From Thauera sp. K11 (GTDB lineage Bacteria; Pseudomonadota; Gammaproteobacteria; Burkholderiales; Rhodocyclaceae): a DNA stretch of 64,000 nt. The notes beneath the pieces were generated by a model that had not been told where the DNA came from, ran no database searches, and worked only from the letters and a program-made list of their open reading frames with translations. Position 1 is the first letter of the stretch. Each line of letters begins with the position of its first letter. The position numbers were made by a program, and so were the translations under genes. This document shows positions 1 to 13,100 of this stretch, one piece after another. Location of the stretch: the NCBI RefSeq assembly GCF_002354895.1, contig NZ_CP023439.1:930001-994000 (forward strand), written 5' to 3'.

Positions 1-1110
1 ATCGACCAGGACACGCTGCTCGATCCGCAGCGTCTGGCGGGGGCGCTGGGCGATCGCGCGGTGAGCGTGCTGTGGCTGACGGTGGGCCTGTTCAACCAGT
101 ACGAGCGGGTGCTGGGCCCGGTGCTGCCGGGGCTGCGCTACCTGATCATCGGCGGTGACGCGCTGGACCCGCGGGTGGTGCGCAAGGTGCTGCGCGAGCA
201 CCGTCCGCAGCACCTGCTCAACGGCTACGGCCCGACCGAGAGCACGACGTTCGCGATCACGCACGAGATCGAATCGCTGGCGGAAGAGGCGGCCAGCGTG
301 CCGCTGGGCCGCCCGATCGGCAACACGCGGATCTACATCCTGGACGGCCACGGCCAGCCGGTGCCGATCGGGGTGGCAGGCGAGCTGTACATCGGCGGCG
401 ATGGCGTGGCACGCGGCTACCTGAACCAGCCGGAGCTGACGGCCGAGCGCTTCGTCGCGGACCCGTTCGCCACCGTGGCCGAAGGCGACGCCCCGGCGCG
501 CATGTACCGGACGGGCGACCTGGGCCGGTGGCTGTCGGACGGGACGATCGAATACCTGGGCCGCAACGACTTCCAGGTGAAGGTGCGGGGCTTCCGCATC
601 GAACTGGGCGAGATCGAGGCGCACCTGGCGCAGGCCGCGGACGTGAGCGACGTGGTGGTGATCGCGCGGGCGGACGGCGACACCGACACCAAGTACCTGG
701 TGGCGTACTACGTGGGCGAGGCCGCGGCCGAGGCGCTGCGCGCGCACGCGGGCGACGGGCTGCCGTCGTACATGGTGCCGTCGGCCTTCGTGCGCCTGGC
801 GCGCCTGCCGCTGACCCCCAACGGCAAGCTCGACCGGGCGGCACTGCCGGCCCCCGAAGGCGACGCCTTCGTGCGCCGCGGCTATGAAGCACCGCAAGGC
901 GACGTCGAACAGACGCTGGCGCGGCTGTGGAGCGAACTGCTGGGGGTGGCGCAGGTCGGCCGCCACGACAACTTCTTCGAACTGGGCGGGCATTCGCTGC
1001 TGGCGGTGAGCCTGATCGAGCGCATGCGCCAGGCCGGGCTGCAGGCCGACGTGCGCGCGCTCTTCACCAGCACGAGCCTGGCCGAACTGGCCGCGAGCGT
1101 GGGCGCGGGG
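1..1110 (+). other. NRPS-1 module 1 (partial): A(Val)-T
   Basis: The window opens inside the adenylation domain, after the FDAS motif. The remaining specificity positions read W278, I299, G301, G322, T330, F331 and K517. They match the complete Val modules elsewhere in the window (code DALWIGGTFK), and the DNA is near-identical to those copies. The carrier domain (about 886-1105) is of the form that precedes dual C/E domains here (SLIERMRQAGLQADVR), so this Val is predicted to become D. Confidence 0.85.
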
Positions 1111-4100
1111 CCGGCACGGATCGAAGTGCCGCCGAACGGCATCCCGGCCGACGGCAGCGCCGAACGCATCACGCCGGAGATGGTGACGCTGGCCACGCTG
1201 ACGCAGGACGAACTGGACCGGCTGGTGGCGCAGGTGCCCGGCGGGGTGCGGAACATCCAGGACATCTACCCGCTGGCGCCGCTGCAGGAAGGCATCCTGT
1301 TCCACCACCTGATGGCCGAGGACGGCGACCCGTACCTGCTGCCCAGCGTGTATGGCTTCAAGCAGCGCGAAGCGGTGTCGCGCTTCGTGGACACGGTGCA
1401 GCAGGTGATCGGGCGGCACGACATCCTGCGCACGGCGGTGTACTGGGAAGGGCTGTCGCAGCCGGTGCAGGTGGTGCAACGCGAAGCGCGGCTCGAGCTG
1501 GTCGAACTGGACGCGGGCGACTTCGGCACGGAAGACCTGGCCGCGGCGCTGGAAGCGCGCTTCGACCCGCAGCACACGCGGCTGGACCTGGGCCACGCGC
1601 CGCTGCTGCGCGCGCACCTGGTGGAGGACGCGCGGAACGGTCGCTGGCTGCTGCACATCCTGGCGCACCACCTGGCGATCGACCACACGACGCTGGACCT
1701 GCTGGTCGAGGAAGCCGAGCTGATCGAACAGGGCCGCGAAGCGGAACTGCCCGCGCCGGTCCCGTTCCGCCACTTCGTGGCGCAGGCGCGGCTGGGGGTG
1801 AGCCAGGAAGAGCACGAAGCCTTCTTCCACGACATGCTGGGTGACATCGACGAACCGACGGCGCCGTTCGGGCTGCTGGACGTGCAGGGCGACGGCAGCG
1901 GGATCGAGGAAGCACGGCTGCGGCTGGACCCGGCGCTGGCGCAGACGGTCCGTGCCCAGGCGCGCCGGCTGGGGGTGAGCGCGGCGAGCCTGATGCACCT
2001 GGCGTGGTCGCTGGTGCTGGCGCGCACGACGGGTCGCGAGGACGTGGTGTTCGGGACGGTGCTGTTCGGGCGCATGCAGGGCGGCGAAGGCGCGGACCGG
2101 GTGATGGGGATGTTCATCAACACGCTGCCGGTGCGCCTGGGCGTGGGCGAAGTAGGCGTGGAAGCGGCGCTGCGGCAGACGCACGCGCGGCTGGCGCAGT
2201 TGCTGCGTCACGAACACGCCCCGCTGTCGCTGGCGCAGCGCTGCAGCGCGGTCGACGCGCCGGCGCCGCTGTTTACGTCGCTGCTCAACTACCGCTACAG
2301 CCCGGGCATGCAGGCCGTGCTCGACGGCACGGCCGAGCGCGACGACGAGATCGTGGAACTGGGCGGGCATGACCGCACCAACTACCCGCTGACCCTGTCG
2401 GTCGACGACCTGGGCCAGGACTTCCTGCTCTCCGCCCAGGCCGTCGCCGGGCTGGACCCGCTGCGTGTCTGCCACTTCATGCAGCGCGCGCTGGCGGGCC
2501 TGGCCGACGCGCTGGCGCGCGATCCGCAGCGGGCGCTGAACAGCCTGGGCATCCTGCCCGAGGCCGAGCGCGCGCAGGTGGTGGACGGCTGGAACGCCAC
2601 GCACCGGCCGTACGCCCTGGAACAGGGCACGGCACGACTCATCGAAGCGCAGGCCGCGCGCACGCCGCAGGCGGTCGCGCTGCAGCAGGACGAAACGTCG
2701 CTGACGTACGCCGAACTGGACGCCCGCGCGAACCGCCTGGCGCACCACCTGCGCACGCTGGGCGTGGGGCCGGACGTGCGGGTGGCGGTATGCCTGGGGC
2801 GCAGCGTGGAACTGGTGGTGGCGGAACTGGCCGTGCTCAAGGCCGGCGGCGCCTACGTACCGCTGGACCCGGCCTACCCGGGCGAGCGGCTGGCCTACAT
2901 GCTCGAAGACTGCGAACCGGGGGTGATCCTGACCGACGGGGGGCTGGAGGCGGAGCTGCAGACGCTGATCGCGATCGCCGCGGCACGCCACGAACCGGCG
3001 CTGCCGGTGCTGGACCTGCGCCAGGACGGCGCCTGGCGCGCCCTGCCCGAGGACGCGGTGACGGTCGCCGGGCTGAGGCCGCATCACCTGGCCTACGTGA
3101 TCTACACCTCGGGTTCGACGGGCCGCCCCAAGGGGGTGATGATCGAACAGCGCAGCCTGAACAACCTGATCGGCTGGCACATCGAGCGCTTCGGACTGGA
3201 GGCGGGCAGCCGCAGCAGTTGCACGGCGGGGGTGGCGTTCGACGCCTGCGCGTGGGAGACCTGGCCGGTGCTGGCCGCGGGCGGCACGCTGCTGCTGGCG
3301 CCGGCGGCGAGCGAAGGGGACCCGCAGGCGCTGCTGGCATGGTGGCAGTCGCAGGCGCTGGACGTGAGCTTCCTGGTGACGCCGCTGGCCGAGCACGCGC
3401 TCGCGCACGGCCAGGCCAACGGCGGGGTGCGCAGCCTGCTGATCGGCGGCGACCGGCTGCGGCGCTGGCCGTCGGGCCTGCCGTCGGGGCAGGCGCTGGT
3501 GAACAACTACGGCCCGACCGAGAACACGGTGGTGGCCAGCTCGGGGACACTGAGCGCGGACGGCGTGCTGCACATCGGCCGTCCGATCGGCAACACGCGG
3601 ATCTACATCCTGGACGGCCACGGTCAGCCGGTACCGATCGGGGTGGCGGGGGAGCTGTACATCGGCGGCGACGGCGTGGCGCGCGGCTACCTGAACCAGC
3701 CGGAGCTGACGGCCGAGCGCTTCGTCGCGGACCCGTTCGTCACCGTAGCCGAGGGCGACGCCCCGGCGCGCATGTACAAGACGGGCGACCTGGGCCGGTG
3801 GCTGTCGGACGGAACGATCGAATACCTGGGCCGCAACGACTTCCAGGTGAAGGTGCGGGGCTTCCGCATCGAACTGGGCGAGATCGAGGCGCACCTGGCG
3901 CAGGCCGCGGACGTCAGCGACGTGGTGGTGATCGCCCGTGCGGATGGCGACACCGACACCCAGCATTTGGTGGCGTACTACGTGGGCGAGGCCGCGGCCG
4001 AGGCGCTGCGCACGCACGCGGGCGACGGGCTGCCGTCGTACATGGTGCCGTCGGCCTTCGTGCGCCTGGCGCGCCTGCCGCTGACCCCCAACGGCAAGCT

Positions 4101-7100
4101 CGACCGGGCCGCACTGCCGGCCCCCGAAGGCGACGCCTTCGTGCGCCGCGGCTATGAAGCACCGCAGGGCGACGTCGAACAGACGCTGGCGCGGCTGTGG
4201 AGCGAGTTGCTCGGCGTGGCGCAGGTCGGCCGCCACGACAACTTCTTCGAACTGGGCGGGCATTCGCTGCTGGCGGTGCAACTGGTATCGCGGCTGCGCA
4301 GCGAAGTCGCACTCGAACTGAGCCTGTCCGAACTGTTCGACACGGCGAGCCTGTCCGAACTGGCGGCGCGGATCGAGGCGCGGCGCGCGGCGGGCGAAGC
4401 CGGTGCGGTGCTCGAGGCGATCGGCCGGGCCGACCGCGCCGCGCCGCTGCCGCTGTCGCTGGCGCAGCAGCGGCTGTGGTTCCTGGGCCGCCTGGGCGGG
4501 GCGAGCGAGGCGTACCACATCGCCGGCGCGGTCGCGCTCGAAGGCGAACTGGACGCCGCGGCGCTCGCGCAGGCGCTGTGGCGGGTGCAGGCGCGCCACG
4601 AAGCGCTGCGCACGCGCTTCGGGGTGGACGGACAGGGCCAGCCGGTACAGGTGATCGACGGCCCCGACAGTGCGCTGGCATGGCACACGGAAGACCTGTC
4701 GGGGCTGGCGGGCGAAGCGCAGGACGCGGCGCTGCAGGCGAGCCTGGGGTCGGAAGCGTCGGCGCCGTTCGACCTGGAACGCGGCCCGCTGCTGCGGGCG
4801 CGGCTGATGCGCCTGGGCGAAGGGCATCACGTGCTGTCGCTGTGCATGCACCACATCATCTCGGACGGCTGGTCGATCGGGGTGCTGCTCGACGAGTTGA
4901 GCACGCAGTACGGCGCCTGCGTGGCGGGCGAAGACGACCCGCTGCCGGCGCTGGCGGTGCAGTACGCGGACTACGCGGCGTGGCAGCGGCAGTGGCTGAG
5001 CGGGGGTGCGCTGGCGGCGCAGCAGGCGTACTGGCAGGCGACGCTGGCGGCGCGTCCGCGGCTGCTGAGCCTGCCGCTGGACCACGCGCGCCCGGCGCAG
5101 CAGGACTACCGGGGCGACACGGTGCCGGTGTGGCTGCCGGAGGCGCTGACGCAGCGGCTGCAGGCGCTGGCGCAGCGCGAAGGGGTGACGCTGTACATGG
5201 TGCTGCTGGCCAGCTGGGGCGTGCTGCTGGGCCGGCTGGCGGGACAGGACGAAGTGGTGATCGGCACGCCGGTGGCCGGCCGCACGCGCCAGGAAGTGGA
5301 AGGGCTGATCGGGTTCTTCGTGAACACGCTGGCGCTGCCGGTGGACCTGCGCGCGGCGGGCGCGGGCGAAGGACAGGACGAAGGAGCGGACGAAGGACCG
5401 GACACGCGCGACCTGCTGGCGCGGGTGAAGGCGCAGGTGCTGGGAGCGCAGGCGCACCAGGCGCTGCCGTTCGAGCAGGTGGTGGACCTGGTGCAGCCGC
5501 CGCGCAGCCTGTCGACCACGCCGCTGTTCCAGGCGGTGCTGGCGTGGCAGAACACGCCGGAAGGAGAACTGAGCCTGCCGGGTCTGACGCTGCGCCCGCT
5601 GGCAAGCCCGCAGGCGACGGCGCAGTTCGACCTGACGCTGAACCTGATGCCGCTGGAAGGGGGCGTGGGCGGGGGTCTGAACTACGCGACGGCGCTGTGG
5701 TCGCGGGCGACGATGGAACGGATGGTGGGCGGCTGGCAGGTGCTGCTCGAAGCGATGCTGTCGCAGCCGGAGGTGGCGGTGAGCCGGCTGGCGATCCTGC
5801 CCGAGGCCGAGCGCGCGCAGGTGGTGGACGGCTGGAACGCGACGGCGCGGGACTATCCGCCGGGCCGCTGCCTGCACGAACTGATCGAGGCGCAGGCCGA
5901 TCGCACGCCGCAGGCGGTCGCGGTGCGGCAGGACGGGGCGTTGCTGACGTACGCCGAACTGAACGCCCGCGCGAACCGCCTGGCGCACCACCTGCGCACG
6001 CTGGGGGTGGGGCCGGATGCGCGGGTGGCGGTGTGCCTGGGGCGCAGCGTGGAACTGGTGGTGGCGCTGGTGGCGGTGCTCAAGGCAGGCGGGGCGTACG
6101 TGCCGCTGGACCCGGGCTATCCGGGCGAGCGGCTGGCCTACATGCTCGAGGACTGCGAACCGGCGGTGGTGATCAGCGCGGCCGAACTGGCCGGGCGCAT
6201 CGGCGCGGAGCGGCCCGGAGCGGTGCTGCTGGACATGGCGCAGCCGTCCGCCTGGGCGGATGCCAGTGCGGCCAACCCCGAGCCGTTCGCGGGCAACGAG
6301 GCGCACCTGGCCTACGTGATCTACACCTCGGGCTCGACGGGCCGTCCGAAGGCGGCGCAGGTCTGGCGGCGGGGGCTGCAGAACCTGCTGGGGTGGTACG
6401 TCGAGGACGCGGGCCTGAGCGGTGAGGACCGTGTCCTGCTGCTGAGTTCGCACAGCTTCGACCTGACGCAGAAGAACATCTTCGGTCCGCTGGTGGTGGG
6501 GGGCTGCCTGCACCTGGGGGCGGAACCGTTCGATCCGCAGCGCATCCTCGCGCAGATCGAGGCCGAAGGCATCACGTGGCTCAACCTGGCGCCGAGCGCG
6601 TTCCATGCGCTGATCGAGGCGGGTGCGGGGGTGCTGCAGCGGCTGGGGACGGTGGTGCTGGGCGGGGAGGCGGTCCAGGCGGGCAGGCTGCAGCAGATTC
6701 CATCGCCGCGGCCGCGGTTCATCAACAGCTATGGCCCGACCGAGTGCAGCGACGTGGTGGTGTGGCACGGGCTGGAGGCGGAGCTGGGCGGGTACGCGCA
6801 GGGGGTGCCGCTGGGCCGTCCGGTCCGCAACACGCGGCTGTATGTGCTGGACGAGCATCGGGCGCCGGTGCCGATCGGGGTGGTGGGCGAGATCTGGATC
6901 GGGGGCCGGTGCGTGGGCGCGGGCTACCTGAACCAGCCGGAGCTGACGGACGAGCGCTTCATGGCGGACCCGTTCGTCACCGTGGCCGAGGGCGAGGCCC
7001 CGGCGCGCATGTACCGGACGGGCGACCTGGGCCGCTGGCTGGCGGACGGAACGATCGAATACCTGGGCCGCAACGACTTCCAGGTGAAGGTGCGGGGCTT

Positions 7101-10100
7101 CCGCATCGAGTTGGGCGAGATCGAAGCGCACCTGGCGCAGGCCGCGGACGTGAGCGACGTGGTGGTGATCGCGCGCGAATCGGGCGAAGGCGAAGCCAAG
7201 CACCTGGTGGCGTACTACGTGGGCGAGGCCGCGGCCGAAGCACTGCGCGCGCACGCAGGCGACGGGCTGCCGTCGTACATGGTGCCGTCGGCCTTCGTGC
7301 GCCTGGCGCGCCTGCCGCTGACCCCCAACGGCAAGCTGGACCGGGCCGCACTGCCGGCCCCCGAAGGCGACGCCTTCGTGCGCCGCGGCTATGAAGCGCC
7401 GCAAGGCGAGGTCGAACAGACGCTGGCGCGGCTGTGGAGCGAACTGCTGGGCGTGGCGCAAGTCGGCCGCCACGACAACTTCTTCGAACTGGGCGGGCAT
7501 TCGCTGCTGGCGGTGCAACTGGTATCGCGGCTGCGCAGCGAAGTCGCACTCGAACTGAGCCTGTCCGAACTGTTCGACACGGCGAGCCTGTCCGAACTGG
7601 CGGCGCGGATCGAGGCGCGGCGCGCGGCGGGCGAAGCCGGTGCGGTGCTCGAGGCGATCGGGCGGGCCGACCGCGCCGCGCCGCTGCCGCTGTCGCTGGC
7701 GCAGCAGCGGCTGTGGTTCCTGGGCCGCCTGGGCGGGGCGAGCGAGGCGTACCACATCGCCGGCGCGGTCGCGCTCGAAGGCGAACTGGACGCCGCGGCG
7801 CTCGCGCAGGCGCTGTGGCGGGTGCAGGCGCGCCACGAAGCGCTGCGCACGCGCTTCGGGGTGGACGGACAGGGCCAGCCGGTGCAGGTGATCGACGGGC
7901 CCGACAGTGCGCTGGCGTGGCACACGGAAGACCTGTCGGGGCTGGCGGGCGAAGCGCAGGACGCGGCGCTGCAGGCGAGCCTGGGGTCGGAAGCGTCGGC
8001 GCCGTTCGACCTGGAACGCGGCCCGCTGCTGCGGGCGCGGCTGATGCGTTTGGGAGAAGGGCATCACGTGCTGTCGCTGTGCATGCACCACATCATCTCG
8101 GACGGCTGGTCGATCGGGGTGCTGCTCGACGAGTTGAGCACGCAGTACGGCGCCTGCGTGGCGGGCGAAGACGACCCGCTGCCGGCGCTGGCGGTGCAGT
8201 ACGCGGACTACGCGGCGTGGCAGCGGCAGTGGCTGAGCGGGGGCGCGCTGGCGGCGCAGCAGGCGTACTGGCAGGCGACGCTCTCAGAGCGTCCGCGGCT
8301 GCTGAGCCTGCCGCTGGACCACGCGCGCCCGGCGCAGCAGGACTACCGGGGCGACACGGTGCCGGTGTGGCTGCCGGAGGCGCTGACGCAGCGGCTGCAG
8401 GCACTGGCGCAGCGCGAAGGGGTGACGCTGTACATGGTGCTGCTGGCCAGCTGGGGCGTGCTGCTGGGCCGGCTGGCGGGACAGGACGAAGTGGTGATCG
8501 GCACGCCGGTGGCCGGCCGCACGCGCCAGGAAGTGGAAGGGCTGATCGGGTTCTTCGTGAACACGCTGGCGCTGCCGGTGGACCTGCGCGCGGCGGGCGC
8601 GGATGAAGGACAGGGCGAAGGACCGGACACGCGCGACCTGCTGGCGCGGGTGAAGGCGCAGGTGCTGGGGGCGCAGGCGCACCAGGCGCTGCCGTTCGAA
8701 CAGGTGGTGGACCTGGTGCAGCCGCCGCGCAGCCTGTCGACCACGCCGCTGTTCCAGGCGGTGCTGGCGTGGCAGAACACGCCGGAAGGAGAACTGAGCC
8801 TGCCGGGGCTGACGCTGCGCCCGCTGGCGAGCCCGCAGGCGACGGCGCAGTTCGACCTGACGCTGAACCTGATGCCGCTGGAAGGGGGCGTGGGCGGGGG
8901 TCTGAACTACGCGACGGCGCTGTGGTCGCGGGCGACGATGGAACGGATGATGGGCGGCTGGCAGGTGCTGCTCGAAGCGATGCTGTCGCAGCCGGAGGTG
9001 GCGGTGAGCCGGCTGGCGATCCTGCCCGAAGCCGAGCGCGCGCAGGTGGTGGACGGCTGGAACGCGACGTCCTACGCCTACCCGCGGGAGAGCGGGGTGG
9101 GCGAGCTGTTCGCACAGATGGTGCAGGCCACGCCGTCCGCGCCGGCGGTGCTCGACGGCGAGCGGACGCTGAGCTACGCGGAACTGGACGCGTGGTCGAA
9201 CCGCCTGGCACACGCGCTGCTCGATGCTGGGCTGCAGGCGGGCGAGGCGGTGGCGCTGAGCCTGCCGCGCTCGGCCGAACTGGTGGCGGCGGAACTGGCG
9301 GTGCTCAAGGCGGGCGGAGCGTACCTGCCGCTGGACACGGTGCTGCCGGGCGAGCGCCAGGCGCTGATGGCGCAGGACGCGGGGGTGCGCCTGCTGATCG
9401 GGCGCGCCGGCGAAGCGGCGGCCGCGGAACTGTCCGGCCTGCAGCGGCTCGACGCGGACGGCGAGGCGCTGTCGTCGCAGCCGTCCGGCACGCCGGACGT
9501 ACGCACGGGCGGCGACGCGCTGGCCTACGTCATGTACACCTCGGGCTCGACGGGCCGCCCGAAAGGGGTGGAGATCCTGCACCGGGGGATCGTGCGGCTG
9601 GTGCGCAACAACGGCTACGCGGCGTTCGGCGCGGATGACCGGGTGGCGCTGGCGGCGAACCCGGCGTTCGACGCGAGCACGCTGGAAGTGTGGGCGGCGC
9701 TGCTCAACGGTGGTGCGGTGGTGGTGATCGACCAGGACACGCTGCTCGATCCGCAGCGTCTGGCGGGGGCGCTGGGCGATCGCGCGGTGAGCGTGCTGTG
9801 GCTGACGGTGGGCCTGTTCAACCAGTACGAGCGGGTGCTGGGCCCGGTGCTGCCGGGGCTGCGCTACCTGATCATCGGCGGTGACGCGCTGGACCCGCGG
9901 GTGGTGCGCAAGGTGCTGCGCGAGCACCGTCCGCAGCACCTGCTCAACGGCTACGGCCCGACCGAGAGCACGACGTTCGCGATCACGCACGAGATCGAAT
10001 CGCTGGCGGAAGAGGCGGCCAGCGTGCCGCTGGGCCGTCCGATCGGCAACACGCGGATCTACATCCTGGACGGCCACGGCCAGCCGGTACCGATCGGGGT

Positions 10101-13100
10101 GGCGGGCGAGCTGTACATCGGCGGCGACGGCGTGGCACGCGGCTACCTGAACCAGCCGGAGCTGACGGCCGAGCGCTTCGTGGCGGACCCGTTCGCCACC
10201 GTGGCCGAAGGCGACGCCCCGGCGCGCATGTACCGGACGGGGGACCTGGGCCGGTGGCTGGCGGACGGAACGATCGAATACCTGGGCCGCAACGACTTCC
10301 AGGTGAAGGTGCGGGGCTTCCGCATCGAACTGGGCGAGATCGAAGCCCACCTGGCGCAGGCCGCGGACGTCAGCGACGTGGTGGTGATCGCGCGGGCGGA
10401 CGGCGACACCGACACCAAGTACCTGGTGGCGTACTACGTGGGCGAGGCCGCAGCCGAAGCACTGCGCGCGCACGCAGGCGACGGGCTGCCGTCGTACATG
10501 GTGCCGTCGGCCTTCGTGCGGCTGGCACGCCTGCCGCTGACGCCGAACGGCAAGCTGGACCGGGCCGCGCTGCCGGCCCCCGAAGGCGACGCCTTCGTGC
10601 GCCGCGGCTATGAAGCGCCGCAAGGCGACGTCGAACAGACCCTGGCGCGGCTGTGGAGCGAGTTGCTCGGCGTGGAGCCAGTCGGACGCCACGACAACTT
10701 CTTCGAACTGGGCGGGCACTCGCTGCTGGCGGTGAGCCTGATCGAGCGCATGCGCCAGGCCGGGCTGCAGGCCGACGTGCGCGCGCTCTTCACCAGCACG
10801 AGCCTGGCCGAACTGGCCGCGAGCGTGGGCGCGGGGCCGGCGCGGATCGAGGTACCGCCGAACGGCATCCCGGCCGACGGCAGCGCCGAGCGCATCACGC
10901 CGGAGATGGTGACGCTGGCGGCGCTGACGCAGGACGAACTGGACCGGCTGGTGGCGCAGGTGCCCGGGGGCGTGCGGAACGTCCAGGACATCTACCCGCT
11001 GGCGCCGCTGCAGGAAGGCATCCTGTTCCACCACCTGATGGCCGAGGACGGCGACCCGTACCTGCTGCCCAGCGTGTACGGCTTCCGGCAGCGCGAAGCG
11101 GTGTCGCGCTTCGTGGACACGGTGCAGCAGGTGATCGGGCGGCACGACATCCTGCGCACGGCGGTGTACTGGGAAGGGCTGTCGCAGCCGGTGCAGGTGG
11201 TGCAGCGCGAAGCGCGGCTCGAGCTGGTCGAGCTGGACGCGGAAGAATTCGGCACGGCAGAGCTGGCCGCGGCGCTGGAAGCGCGCTTCGACCCGCAGCA
11301 CACGCGGCTGGACCTGGGCCGCGCGCCGCTGCTGCGCGCACACCTGGTGGAGGACGCGCGGAACGGTCGCTGGCTGCTGCACATCCTGGCGCACCACCTG
11401 GCGATCGACCACACGACGCTGGACCTGCTGGTCGAAGAGGCCGAACTGATCGAACAGGGCCGGGAGTCGGAACTGCCGGCGCCGGTGCCGTTCCGGCACT
11501 TCGTGGCGCAGGCGCGGCTGGGGGTGAGCCAGGCAGAACACGAAGCCTTCTTCACCCAGATGCTGGGCGACATCGACGAGCCGACGGCGCCGTTCGGGCT
11601 GCTGGACGTGCAGGGCGACGGCAGCGGGATCGAGGAAGCACGGCTGCGGCTGGACCCGGCGCTGGCACAGACGGTCCGCGCGCAGGCGCGCCGGCTGGGG
11701 GTGAGCGCGGCGAGCCTGATGCACCTGGCGTGGTCGCTGGTGCTGGCGCGCACGACGGGGCGCGCGGACGTGGTGTTCGGGACGGTGCTGTTCGGTCGCA
11801 TGCAGGGCGGCGAAGGCGCGGACCGGGTGATGGGGATGTTCATCAACACCCTGCCGGTACGCTTTTCCGTGGACGGATCGGGCGTGGAAGCGGCGCTGCG
11901 GCAGACGCATGCGCGGCTGGCGCAGTTGCTGCGTCACGAACACGCCCCGCTGTCGCTGGCGCAGCGCTGCAGCGCGGTCGAAGCGCCGGCGCCGCTGTTT
12001 ACGTCACTGCTCAACTACCGCTACAGCCCGGGCATGCAGGCCGTGCTCGACGGCACGGCCGAGCGCGACGACGAGATCGTGGAACTGGGCGGGCATGACC
12101 GCACCAACTACCCGCTGACCCTGTCGGTCGACGACCTGGGCCAGGACTTCCTGCTCTCCGCCCAGGCCGTCGCCGGGCTGGACCCGCTGCGTGTCTGCCA
12201 CTTCATGCAGCGCGCGCTGGCGGGCCTGGCCGACGCGCTGGCGCGCGATCCGCAGCGGGCGCTGAACAGCCTGGGCATCCTGCCCGAGGCCGAGCGCGCG
12301 CAGGTGGTGGACGGCTGGAACGCCACGCACCGGCCGTACGCCCTGGAACAGGGCACGGCACGACTCATCGAAGCGCAGGCCGCGCGCACGCCGCAGGCGG
12401 TCGCGCTGCAGCAGGACGAAACGTCGCTGACGTACGCCGAACTGGACGCCCGCGCGAACCGCCTGGCGCACCACCTGCGCACGCTGGGCGTGGGGCCGGA
12501 CGTGCGGGTGGCGGTATGCCTGGGGCGCAGCGTGGAACTGGTGGTGGCGGAACTGGCCGTGCTCAAGGCCGGCGGCGCCTACGTACCGCTGGACCCGGCC
12601 TACCCGGGCGAGCGGCTGGCCTACATGCTCGAAGACTGCGAACCGGGGGTGATCCTGACCGACGGGGGGCTGGAGGCGGAGCTGCAGACGCTGATCGCGA
12701 TCGCCGCGGCACGCCACGAACCGGCGCTGCCGGTGCTGGACCTGCGCCAGGACGGCGCCTGGCGCGCCCTGCCCGAGGACGCGGTGACGGTCGCCGGGCT
12801 GAGGCCGCATCACCTGGCCTACGTGATCTACACCTCGGGTTCGACGGGCCGCCCCAAGGGGGTGATGATCGAACAGCGCAGCCTGAACAACCTGATCGGC
12901 TGGCACATCGAGCGCTTCGGACTGGAGGCGGGCAGCCGCAGCAGTTGCACGGCGGGGGTGGCGTTCGACGCCTGCGCGTGGGAGACCTGGCCGGTGCTGG
13001 CCGCGGGCGGCACGCTGCTGCTGGCGCCGGCGGCGAGCGAAGGGGACCCGCAGGCGCTGCTGGCATGGTGGCAGTCGCAGGCGCTGGACGTGAGCTTCCT

